Positions 8,701 through 17,327 of a stretch of DNA of 20,327 nucleotides are shown in pieces (the first letter of the stretch is position 1; the number at the start of each line of letters is the position of its first letter). The stretch spans positions 31,478 through 51,804 of the forward strand of contig VHZZ01008024.1 in the NCBI GenBank assembly GCA_009801015.1. Reading direction: 5' to 3'. This stretch comes from Silene noctiflora. Lineage: Eukaryota > Streptophyta > Magnoliopsida > Caryophyllales > Caryophyllaceae. Below the pieces are notes generated by a model, which was not told the DNA's origin, searched no databases, and was given only the letters and a program-made list of their open reading frames with translations. The translations under genes were made by a program, and so were the position numbers.

Positions 8701-11230
8701 AAGGAATGACTTTGTAAATCTGACCCCCATCCTGCCTTTTGCAGGATCAATTGAGGTAATGTTGTTTATCATTCATTTTGTTAGTCAAGAGTCGGTTTTC
8801 TGCTGCTCCCTCTGCAATGTGACTCTTTAGATGCATCATGAGTATGTAATTGTATAAAAGTCAACGATCCTATGTCCTGCTTGGCAGTGTTATGATCAGT
8901 ATCTATTGAAAAGCTTACAAAAGGCAGCAGAGGCCAGAGGGCACTCATTTTGGGGTAAACCACCAACTAATGCAGGTTTCTACAACTCACGACCAAATGA
9001 GACGGGATTTTTCTGTGATGGAGGTGACTTTGATGGCTATTATGGGAGGTTCTTTCTTAACTGGTATTCTCGTGTCTTAGTTGACCATGGTGACCTGATA
9101 CTTTCCCTGGCCAAGCTAGCTTTCGACGGAACTTGTATTGCTGCAAAGGTGAGCTGACAAACTATAGTTTTTTTGTTTTCATCGAGAAAAATTAAGTAGA
9201 CCGTGTGTGTGATTTCATCTAGCTTAATTAGAATATCTTCCACACCACCTATAAGTCTGTGCCTGCACTCAATTTCCCAGTGTTTTTTTCCCAGTTGGAA
9301 TTCTTAAGGAAATATATAACTAGGGTTTGCACATAGGGATTTCAATGGATCCCTGATGCTATCCTCATCCCCTGGACTTGATACTGACAGAGCGCATGCA
9401 AATCTTGAAACTTTAAATCCAATGGATTTGGCTCGGATCTAGATCAATTCACAGGAAACGGATTTAGATCTTATCTTTGAAATTCAGATCTGCCCAAGTT
9501 AGCAAAATTTCACAAATCCAAGCCTATTAAGTCGATGCTTAATTGCTTATGGATCTGGATCCATATAGTTGAACTTTTCGACTTGTGGATCAGGGTCAAA
9601 TCTGGATCGACACTGCGCCTTATGGATCTAGGTCCGAGGGATTCCGACAAGATCCAACTGGATCCCGCCCTGATCTGGCTCATTGGCATCCCTAGTTGCA
9701 CGGACATCACCCCTAATGCGGAACCCTATTTTGTTGTGTTACTTAAACATCTGTTTTAGCAGACTGTTTTTGAATCTCGTATTCATGACAGAACTGTAGC
9801 TTCTATATCAATTAATAAGCAAAATTAATATTGGTATTCATATTGAGTCTCTCCTATAAATACCCCTGGTAGTGATTGGAGTAGGATAACTTGTAATTAG
9901 GTACCTTGTGCTCAATGTCAAATCACAACTCACAACTCACAAATAGCCAAGAAATAGAAATAAATGCTTTTCTCGCAAAAGCATGTTTGTGAAGCTTCTG
10001 TTGTTTTGAACTACTGATGGCCTAATATTTCACTCAAATCAAATTCTGAGCAGCTACCAGGAATACATTGGTGGTACAAAACTGCTAGTCATGCAGCTGA
10101 ACTGACTGCAGGCTTTTACAACCCATGCAACCGTGATGGTTATGCTGCAGTAATGTCCATGTTAAAGAAGCATGGAGTGGCTTTGGAGTTCAATACCTCA
10201 GATGTTGGCATGTTAGGAGACCTTGGAGATTACGTTGAGGCACTAGCAGACCCAGGAGGGGTTGCTTGGCAAGTAAGAAACGACTTTTATTGTTGCTTTA
10301 CAGCTCTTTGGCCAACCAACATATGGTAGTCCGTTGGCACTCTACTCCTGGAAAATGTATATTTGTTTTGTATTTTTTGGTCTGGAGGACCCTCTTTAGT
10401 ACGGATTGAACTTGGTAGGACCACAAGGATGGCAAAACTCTTCCTTGTGAGTTTCAACTCTCCATTCTTACAAAATTGAGCTAAAGACTTAAGACTTTGT
10501 CCCTTACTGCTCGAGACCTCTAGTTAAGCTAGATAAACCCATTACCAATTATCAGTTGTCGATCTAGAGATCGCTAGTTAAGCTAGATCCACCACTTAAT
10601 TGTTGATCTAAAAGCCCAGGGGTATATGTAAACTTGTTATCAGTTGGTCTTCCATGTAGGCATGTAGCGTCCTCATATAGATATAATGAGGGACCAACCC
10701 ATTCGAGTATAAGTAACTCCACTGATTTACCTACTAGCCGATAAAAACTCTTTAAAAGTAGTAACTTACCTATCATATAGCCCGATCACATGAGAATCTT
10801 ATTATGAAATTGTATCATTATTCATTATATATAAATGTGTGAAATGGTAATTGTCGGAATTAATTTTCCTGTGTTCTTTGATGTAGGTGCTAAATGCTGC
10901 ATGGGATTTTTCACTTCCAGTTACCAGTGAGAATTCTCTTCCCTGCCATCATAGAGAAGGATATAACAAACTACTAGAAAATGCAAAGCCTAACCATGAT
11001 CCTGATAGACGACATTTGCTCTCATTTGCGTACCAGAGGCTTAGCTCCCAACTCACGGAACGACAAAATCTCATGGAGTTTGAAAGATTTGTAAAGAGAA
11101 TGCATGGTAAGATTATTACGACCCTGCATTACTTGTCAAATTCGAATCATGAATTTTAAGAAACAGAATATAATATCAAGTGTAATGCTTGGGTATTGCA
11201 GGAGAAGGAGTTCTTGATCCCCATTATTGA
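3825..11230 (+). CDS. BAM8: BZR1-BAM nuclear beta-amylase-like transcription factor (BAM8 type)
   Basis: Ten coding exons: 3825-4262, 5219-5509, 5889-5975, 6272-6475, 7198-7392, 7821-7985, 8888-9148, 10054-10272, 10887-11106, 11202-11230. All introns are GT-AG, and all junctions are phase 0 except the last (phase 1). The product is 702 residues, close to the family's roughly 690. Order: acidic segment (about 15-34), glutamine/serine linker, BZR1/BES1 DNA-binding domain (about 72-144, with [18 protein letters not shown] and [20 protein letters not shown]), variable linker, then a GH14 beta-amylase fold from about 261 to 690. Asp306 (VMIDCWWG) and Asp354 are kept. The usual catalytic glutamates are Asp439 ([11 protein letters not shown]) and Asp597 (FNTSDVGML). 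Related Arabidopsis proteins are nuclear, regulate transcription through CACACGTGTG-type sites and lack amylase activity. BAM8 rather than BAM7 is favoured by the TSDV context and the linker. The ATG at 3825 is the first in-frame start after the candidate acceptors. Confidence 0.93.
4263..5218 (+). other. BAM8 intron 1, no further feature recognised
   Basis: The donor is CAG|GTACTA at 4263 and the acceptor TTTAACTAG ends at 5218. The intron is 956 bp, AT-rich, with scattered short open frames and no family motif. The stretch around 4450-4600 is richer in CCCTCC and AAACAAAGGG words and could be a diverged insertion, but no ends could be defined. Confidence 0.6.
5660..5706. repeat. (TA)n microsatellite in BAM8 intron 2
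   Basis: About 23 uninterrupted TA dinucleotides occupy this stretch of the 379-bp intron 2 (5510-5888). It is a pure dinucleotide run, so it is expected to vary in length between individuals. Confidence 0.95.
6625..6715 (+). repeat. SINE-tail-like repeat in BAM8 intron 4
   Basis: The stretch beginning ACGGGTAAGATTGCATACC and running through a CCCCC-TGCC-TTACGCC block to GGGATACTGTTGTATG resembles a widespread plant repeat. That repeat contains GGGTAAGGTTGCGTAC, a CCCC/GGGAGCC hairpin and GGGGTAATGTTGTTG, as in TS-type SINE tails. It is diverged. Two further copies in the opposite orientation lie in VCCN1 introns. Confidence 0.45.
6916..7011. repeat. Three-copy 32-bp tandem repeat in BAM8 intron 4
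   Basis: The unit starts GCTTCCTAGTGTTTAAGT and ends CTCTTCTTAT. Copies begin at 6916, 6948 and 6980. The first two are identical, and the third differs by a few bases near its end. It lies within the 722-bp intron 4 (6476-7197). Confidence 0.95.
7986..8887 (+). other. BAM8 intron 6, nothing recognised
   Basis: This is a 902-bp intron between donor CAG|GTATTT and acceptor CTTGGCAG. Short open frames on both strands show no motifs. I see no repeat with definable ends and no RNA gene. Confidence 0.6.
9334..9694. mobile_element. MITE-like insertion bounded by short inverted repeats in BAM8 intron 7
   Basis: The left end TAGGGATTTCAATGGATCC (9334-9352) is mirrored by GGCTCATTGGCATCCCTA (9677-9694); the outer 14 bases match at 12. 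TTGCAC occurs just outside both ends (9327-9332 and 9696-9701) and may be the core of a target-site duplication, possibly about 8 bp as in hAT elements. The interior is rich in GGATC/GATCC words and encodes nothing recognisable. Boundaries are tentative. Confidence 0.45.
10520..10588. repeat. 15-bp direct repeat pair in BAM8 intron 8
   Basis: CTAGTTAAGCTAGAT occurs at 10520-10534 and again at 10574-10588, a spacing of 54 bp, within the 614-bp intron 8 (10273-10886). The following 10600-10740 segment looks unlike the rest of the intron, being less AT-rich, and may be a retrotransposon remnant. No ends could be fixed. Confidence 0.5.
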
Positions 11231-12066
11231 AGATTGATTATCCATTTCTTATGAAGACATTAATTATTCATGCCAGAATTTGTATAGCCATAGGCTGAAT
11301 AGAGATGATCTCATGATGTATATCCAAGACAACCTTCATTCTTCACTAATACAAAAGCCGGTCTTAGCTCTTATTTGATCATTGAAACTCGGTCTTATCT
11401 TATACTCCGTATTGATGCCATTGATTGAAACTTGCAGGACCTTGCGGGTTTTTTTTACCGTTCTTTATATATGAAATTACGAGTTCCTGCATGAATGCAG
11501 GTGAAACAACAAACAAGTGAGTATTGTTTTTTCTTTTTTTCTTCTTTTTTTGTTTTACAATTACTAACCTCAAGTTTTTTAAAACATTTCGATAAAATAA
11601 AAAAATAAAAAATAATCACGTAAATAAAGGTGATATTTCTCATAAAAAAATACACCTACCGGCTATCGGCTACCTCCTAGTCCTACTGGTAGTAAAATTC
11701 TATCTACAGTTGAAATTTAAATAAAACTAAAAAAAAAACTACAATTGAAGAATTTGAATCAAATTAAAAAAACGTGTAATATAAACACAAATCTTTGATT
11801 GTTTATTAAATTTCTATCTGAAGTTGAAACTAAGATTGCATCGAGTAATTGACTTGTCCTCCCCCTCCTCAACCACGAGAGATATACAGAATAGTTTATT
11901 TTCGCAGTACAATATAATTCATCTACATTAGCGACTCTTGACAACAATATCTTTTACTCCAACTCGAATTTTAGTCAAGGTAGCAATCATAATATTACTC
12001 GAATACGGAGTATATAGATATATATAAACAGCAGGTGACAAAGATATTAATTTTATGTTTTTATGG
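11231..12066. other. BAM8 3' UTR followed by AT-rich intergenic DNA
   Basis: The stretch directly after the TGA at 11228-11230 presumably holds the BAM8 3' UTR, with several A/T-rich candidates for polyadenylation around 11260-11430. No clear AATAAA was identified near the stop. From about 11520 the DNA is homopolymer-rich and AT-rich. A TACTCCGTAT/ATACGGAGTA repeat word appears at about 11401 and 12002. No gene is recognised. Confidence 0.5.
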
Positions 12067-12070
12067 TTTT

Positions 12071-12117
12071 GATTGGCGAGAAGATATTAATTTTTTGATT
12101 GGCGAGAAGATATTATA
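12071..12117. repeat. 26-bp tandem duplication
   Basis: GATTGGCGAGAAGATATTA starts at 12071 and again at 12097, giving a 26-bp period including the T-run spacer. It falls inside an 88-codon open frame (12035-12301) that I regard as non-coding because it has no motif and is A/T-driven. Confidence 0.85.
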
Positions 12118-12299
12118 TGTTTATGCAACTATTTCAACTAAATTGTGGGGGATCGATTTCATTCAAAAGTTGTTGGTAGAAAATACACATAATAAAAAAA
12201 CTGACATTGTCGATAACATAACAAAATATCGCGTAGTTGGTAATAGTAAGATAATGATCAAGTTTTACTTTGACGTTTTTGTTAAATTTTTGGAGAAAT

Positions 12300-12414
12300 A
12301 AGATACAATATACCTCTAGAGAGTGTACATAAATAAACCTTTGTAGAGGTGTATTTTATCTTGTTTGTTGGGGACAATATACCTCTAGACTCTAGAGAGT
12401 GTACTTAAACAAAT
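12300..12414. repeat. Imperfect inverted repeat with an additional direct copy of one arm
   Basis: 12300-12318 and the reverse complement of 12344-12362 match at 17 of 19 bases, centred on AATA-type spacer DNA. The left arm and its flank (CAATATACCTCTAGAGAG) recur at about 12375-12400 with an 8-bp CTCTAGA-type duplication. TGTTGGGGACAAT occurs beside the second copy and again at about 12473. It looks like foldback or MITE remains. No coding capacity. Confidence 0.6.
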
Positions 12415-12666
12415 GTGCCAAAATAAAATTTGAGCATTATCTTCGTGTCACTCATTACTTGATATTCTCTTTTGTTGGGGACAATGTTTTTCAAAGGTTA
12501 CAAAAGAGTTTTTCATATTAAATATATATATGTATAAGTTTCATATCTTTAACGATATTTATGGTCAAAGTTTTTGAAATTTGACCTGTGTGGGTGAGAC
12601 TTGAGAGAGAGTACATACTACGGTGTAAAAGATAGTATATATTAAAGACAAGAAACAATACAACAA

Positions 12667-12740
12667 GTCTGGGTGGTGTAGTCGGTTATCACGCTAGTCT
12701 CACACACTAGAGGTCCCCGGTTCGAACCCGGGCTCAGACA
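12667..12740 (+). tRNA. tRNA-Val, anticodon CAC
   Basis: 74 nt folds as a standard cloverleaf. The acceptor stem GTCTGGG pairs with CTCAGAC with one G-U, and the discriminator is A. The D-arm contains GGTGTAGTCGGTTATCAC. The anticodon stem CTAGT/ACTAG encloses the 7-base loop CTCACAC with CAC at 12701-12703. The T-arm is CCCGGTTCGAACCCGGG. There is no intron. The internal A and B boxes are intact. A CAACAA motif directly upstream and TTTTT at 12741-12745 match plant RNA polymerase III start and stop signals. It appears functional. Confidence 0.96.
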
Positions 12741-12745
12741 TTTTT
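12741..12745 (+). terminator. RNA polymerase III T-run terminator of tRNA-Val
   Basis: Five T residues directly follow the mature 3' end of the tRNA, the normal Pol III termination signal. Confidence 0.85.
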
Positions 12746-13380
12746 CTTTTTTATTCCCACTTTTGAGAAGAGAACACTGCAAAAGGCAGGACGAACCGAC
12801 TTTATTAGCTTGTGATTCTACTATGCACTGGTTAATTGAAGGAGACCTAGTTCAGGTTTTACCTTTTTGGGTGGAGACTGTTGATCATGCTACATTTACG
12901 AGTACGACGCAACAAACAAGAGCAGGTGTTGATGACCGATTTCAGAATCAAGACTGAAAAATTGTCCACGATGAAGAACTACCATTGAGTAATTATGACA
13001 AATTCCTGATAATCTGCTATCAAAGAACAAAATTCTAGTATGTAGATATAGTGACATAGCATTCAAGACTCGGGAAAGCAAGATTAACGCAACAGTCAAC
13101 ATGAAACATATTGACATAGCGTAGATTTGTGTAACTACATATATACATACATCTAAATATCTCTACTTACACATTTATATACAGGTTTGCAGTCCAAACC
13201 CTACTATTGGAGGATAATTATAACTCTTCCTCCCATCTTTGGATTAAACCCTATAAGAGGTTTAGCAATTTATTTAAATTCCCGTGGACCATTCTGGATA
13301 GTGAGCTTATAGGTAAAAGCTGTGTCCATCTTTCGACAATGCTGATATAACTCAGGAGTGCTAGCAATCGACCTGATTCA
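12746..13380. other. Intergenic DNA and presumed VCCN1 3' UTR
   Basis: Open frames here (12763-12957 plus, 12896-13117 minus) have no recognisable motif. The part nearest 13380 should contain the 3' UTR of the minus-strand VCCN1-type gene. No polyadenylation signal was assigned with certainty. Confidence 0.45.
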
Positions 13381-16231
13381 TCAAGTTTTTGACCCGTTTG
13401 GTGCTGGCCGGCCATTAATTGAGTGATCAAGGTGGCGGATTCTCATTTTCGCGGCAACATGGGCTCGAATTGTCTTTTGGGCTGCAATCGCTTCCTGAAT
13501 ATTGGAACAAACAACCTTGCAGAGTTCATCAAGTGCGAGCATAGGAAAGGGCTCTTCTATGAGTACACCCACCTACATAGTTTCATAAGACAGGTCACTA
13601 ATATTAGTTGATGACATTAGAGAGAATACTTTCGAACAAGGGTTTTAGATAGATTTGTATACAATAACAACAGTGATACACCAGTGTCTCAAAGATTCCC
13701 TGCTTATGGGGAGGAAGGGTAAGAGGGTTTGTGCTAGGAACAAGGGTGTTAGTTAGAGCCGTACTCAATAACACCGATCCATCAGAGAGAAGAATACTTT
13801 TGGATGTATGCAGCCTTACTCATGTGCTAGGAATACATTGAAGGCATATTAATGTATTAACAACAAGGGTCATAGTACACGAAAATCACATTTTCGTGTA
13901 GCTACTTTAACATAGAGAAGGCATAAGCACTTGTGTTAACACCACTTTCGGTTTCGTCATTAAACGTAGAAAGAAGGAATCTCATCAATAATAATTAGGT
14001 GATTGTTGCGTGGGTTACTGAGTTATCCGAAAAGGTCGGCTAAATGATATCCATGACAAGTTGAAAGGGTGATAAAAGAAAAGGTTAACCCAAAGAGATT
14101 TTCTTACGACTATGACTTGTCAGCGGAAAAATTAAGTTCACAAGGCAGAAGCAAATATAAGTGTACCTCTTCTATGCAAAACAATGACGCTGCACTGATG
14201 AAGGTAGCAGGAACAACAATCCAGTGGCAATCATCCCACAATATGATAGGTAACGTAAGATGCCACAGAACAAGGAACCTTGAGGTCAGCCTAGTGTATG
14301 ATAGAGGAATCGGCATACCCATTATCTGATCACACACCCCAATTCCATCATGGAGACAAGTAACCTTCGACTCCTGGATATGACAGAGATTTAGAAATCC
14401 ACCATAATATGAAGCTAAGGGGCCGAGGAATCCCCACTACAAATATCAAAAGGTATACGGGTATACTACATCCTACAACAATAACATTACCCTAGTGCTT
14501 TAAAGGTTCCCCCATCCATTTCTTCAGTGAGTTCTTGTCTGTATAGAGGAAGGTGCGTAAAGCATGGAAAGTTTTCCTGTTTTCCCGGGTTTTTAAGACC
14601 GTAATTACATAAATAACTGCTCTTCTCCTTCTCCAAAAAGAAAAAAGAAAAAAAAAAAAAAGCTTGAAGGCAAATGGCAAGGTACGGGGTAGAACATACA
14701 CAGGGAGTTCATTACAAAAACACATGTGGGTTAGTGAATGTTTGCTTCGTATAATGGTATCACATAACGAAAGAGTATCAAGTCCTTAGCTAATATGCAA
14801 GTATCTGAGGTATACATGTCATTATTCAGTAGGCCTATACGTCGATTCTTAATACAAACTTCCGGATTCAGAGACATACCAACACAGTCCTCTTGGTCTC
14901 CTCCAGTTTCAATAACTGAAGGCTTGAAGTAATAAGTTGGATGATGCAATGTGGCCTATGGTTTGAGCTGAGAACAATTGCTAGATCATCTGCTTCAAGG
15001 ACATTCTGGAGATCTTTTCTAACATCAGAATCATAAAGCAAATGACACTGCAAAAATCCATAGACAGCGGATTAAGTCCCTCAGAGGAATCACAAGGTAT
15101 AATGTCAATTACAAATCTATTATCAGATGTCTACACTAGCATGATTCTAAACCCCTAACATCTGCATTCAACTGTCTACTCCATGTAGAGCTCCAAGACA
15201 CGTGAGACATCGGAAAAAGGTTAATCTCCACAATTGATACGTGACACGCATTTTTCAAGCATCAAACAGACTGATCAAGTATTCAAGTCTACATCCACAC
15301 ATTGACAGCAACTCCAATCATAAATTCTTACATGAGATGGTATTAAAATACTTGATTGTAAGACCACTCACTCGGAAATTTGCAAGCGACCCCTTTTAAA
15401 AATTAATCAGCCCATAAATGGCAACACCAACCATTTAGCTAATAATCATTTTCATGACGTTAGCAACACACACACTAACTTATCATAAAACCGTCTTCCA
15501 ACATAAATAAGTCGAAATCCAAACGGGCAACAAACCTTAAGGGAAATAGGGAAAGCCGTAATATACTGCAACAGACTCCTCTTGATAACCTCATTATTAT
15601 CACTCAAATCATCAACACCAGCAATAACCTTGCCAGCAAAATCACTAGTCCCAGAAATAACCTTAACCCAAGCTTGCTTCCCTTCCTCAAGCCTCGAATA
15701 CGAGGCCTCAGTCCGAAACACAAGCAGCAGCGCCAGGGCCGGAGCTGTAAGCTGGTAAGGCAATGAAGAGGCTCTCAACAAAGGGAAACATTCAGGCAAC
15801 CAGTTCAATGCAACAGCAGTGTTATACACAGAAACTATAACAGCAACAGAAGTAAAGAAAATCACAGGAGGGATCAAAGATAAGATAACTCGCGACGAAA
15901 ACGAAGTCATTAAATGTCTAACATGCCTTAAAGAACTCCTATGTTCAGCCCATTTCTCATGATTATACAAAACCCTCTTTTTTCTCATACCCTTTTCCTG
16001 AATTTCATCAGCCCATTTAGGTAAACTTTCAATAATTGAGATTAAATTTAGGGTTTTTTTAGGGTTTTGAGCATCTTGGGAGTGTAAACATTGAATCTTT
16101 AGATGAAATTGAGAAGTGGGTTTTGAAGGATGAGGTAAAGGGCATATTTTTAGTGAGAATTTAGGGGTGAAATTGGAAGAAAATAGTGGGTTTGAACTAG
16201 GGTTTATGCATGATTTTGAAGGAATTGACAT
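13381..16231 (-). CDS. VCCN1: Chloroplast bestrophin-like voltage-dependent chloride channel (VCCN1 family)
   Basis: Four exons on the minus strand: 16231-15536, 15047-14880, 14373-14167, 13572-13381. All introns are GT-AG and phase 0, and TGA is at 13383-13381. The product is 420 residues, near the roughly 410 of the Arabidopsis protein. An N-terminus rich in Ser, Pro and basic residues (about 1-50) looks like a plastid transit peptide. Hydrophobic segments lie at about 115-136 and 160-175, with a pair near the SRFLVLWHLTLPIILW and IVVPATFISAASLF blocks in exon 3. Diagnostic stretches are VFRTEASYSRLEEGKQAW, DLQNVLEADDLA, PIPLSYTRLTSRF and GVLIEEPFPMLALDELC. Family members conduct chloride across the thylakoid membrane and tune proton motive force and photoprotection after light changes; here that is inferred from homology. 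Start: first ATG, preceded by telo-box-like repeats. Introns 2 and 3 carry SINE-tail-like repeats. Confidence 0.93.
13663..13735 (-). repeat. SINE-tail-like repeat in VCCN1 intron 3
   Basis: On the minus strand it reads CTTACCCTTCCTCCCC, then GGGAATCTTTGAGACACTGG, then TATCACTGTTGTTATTG. This matches the plant repeat pattern TTACCCC, GGGAGCCTTTGAGGCACTGG, GGTAATGTTGTTGTTG. Same orientation as the gene. The head of the element is not identified. Confidence 0.5.
14469..14517 (-). repeat. SINE-tail-like repeat in VCCN1 intron 2
   Basis: On the minus strand it reads GGGGGAACCTTTAAAGCACTAG, then GGGTAATGTTATTGTTGTAGG. This is the same family pattern as the copy at 13663-13735 and closer to the intact form. 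It lies in the 506-bp intron 2 (14879-14374), just upstream of the exon 3 acceptor. A T-rich run lies further upstream on the same strand (about 14660-14635). Confidence 0.55.
15048..15535 (-). other. VCCN1 intron 1, nothing recognised
   Basis: This is a 488-bp intron with donor AAG|GTTTGT and acceptor TTTTTGCAG. It is AT-rich, with no repeat or RNA gene that I can define. Confidence 0.6.
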
Positions 16232-16239
16232 TTAGGAAT

Positions 16240-16257
16240 TTTAGGGTTTTAGGGTTT
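16240..16257 (-). promoter_or_regulatory. Tandem telo-box-like AAACCCTA motifs in the VCCN1 leader
   Basis: On the minus strand AAACCCTAAAACCCTAA lies about 10-27 bases upstream of the ATG. Telo boxes are common in leaders and promoters of highly expressed plant genes, where they recruit AAACCCTA-binding factors. The regulatory role here is inferred. Confidence 0.4.
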
Positions 16258-16258
16258 G

Positions 16259-17093
16259 GGAGGGAAGAGTGATGGGAATTGAAGAGCAATTGATTTGGGG
16301 GGAATTTAGGTTAGTTGGAAACAGTTATTTTGTGACTGATAATTTTACACGTTTGATTCAGATTTTCTTGATTTTTATTACAGGGAATAACATTTGGGGG
16401 AATGTACTGAGAAGGAAATGGTCCTTTCCAACTTTTTCTCTTGGAGTGTATTGCACTCGAAAAAAGGTTGGTTGTGACAACTGACAAGTGTCGATTTTAC
16501 TTTGCGACCGTTACGTTTTTATCAGGTGCACATTGAATAACGTTGATTGTATACTCGATATTTTGCTAGTGTAGCATCGGCAATCTTATTGTTCAATAAG
16601 GAATACTCGATTTACCAATTTGTATTGAAGCCATATTGTTCGTTGGTTAAAACACATGTAGATCTTTGGCCGAGTAAATAAGGTAAATAAAAGTTGTTAT
16701 TGTATCGAATGAATAAATGAATAATCTACAATGTCCGTTATGTAAAAAACTTTGCTAGAACAGTAAACTCCCTAACAAACTTTAACTAACCCTGAGTGAG
16801 CTGAGTTCAAGAAAGCCAGGGGTGTTACAAGTCCAACAGTTCTTAGTTCGCACGGTCACTTTGACATTCGATTTTTTTCCTTTCATTTTGCGTAAACAAA
16901 CATTCAGCAGCGACTTTACCCCCAAAGATCCTTCAAATGCACCTTTGTCCAATTTAACTGCATTTAAAATTGTGCATTTGGCAATTGTACACACATCATT
17001 AACCATGATCTTCATGTTTTCTTTTTCCATCTTTCACACATTTCCGCAGACAACCTAGTAATAATGTGAGTATAAGCGCTACCAATTCAAAGC
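16259..17093. other. Intergenic region between VCCN1 5' end and the next minus-strand gene
   Basis: It should contain the VCCN1 promoter. A GGGGTGTTACA LTR-like terminus lies at 16819-16829. Open frames on both strands at 16782-17058 overlap each other and have no identified family. The minus one contains a CWTC-type cysteine pair but runs through the LTR-like terminus, so it is probably chance or transposon-derived. Confidence 0.4.
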
Positions 17094-17225
17094 TTACATC
17101 AATTTTGGACATGCATCGCATTTTTTGAGTTTCTTTCTTTCTTGACCAATACCTTCACAAGCCATGATATTGCAATAGCAATAAAGGCATTTAGGATCTC
17201 GGACCGCTTCTAAAACAAGTGTTCG
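17094..17225 (-). other. Possible orphan or alternative terminal exon, cysteine-rich
   Basis: On the minus strand a strong polypyrimidine tract and CCACTTCCAG acceptor end at 17226. A 43-codon open frame follows in phase 0, ending in TAA at 17096-17094. It encodes VLEAVRDPKCLYCYCNIMAC, then EGIGQERKKLKKCDACPKL. The six cysteines follow the spacing C-x2-C-x-C-x4-C-x12-C-x2-C, which could bind metal. I do not recognise the family. It lies about 100 bp beyond the stop of the small membrane protein gene, whose exon 1 also ends in phase 0. It could therefore be an alternative last exon, a 3' UTR coincidence or a gene fragment. Confidence 0.25.
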
Positions 17226-17327
17226 CTGGAAGTGGAGGAAAAAAAAAGACAAAGGAAAGATAACTAACAAGTCCATTGTCGCTAAACAGTGCTACCCTGC
17301 TATTTTAAGAAACTAAAATCATACAAT

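Noticed and set aside
12035..12301. 88-codon open frame upstream of the tRNA
   Set aside because: AT-rich, includes a 26-bp tandem duplication and ends in a foldback repeat; no family resemblance.
16782..17030. 82-codon minus-strand frame with a CWTC motif, at first resembling a zinc knuckle
   Set aside because: The pattern lacks the required downstream His and Cys, and the frame passes through an LTR-like terminus; not supported as a gene.
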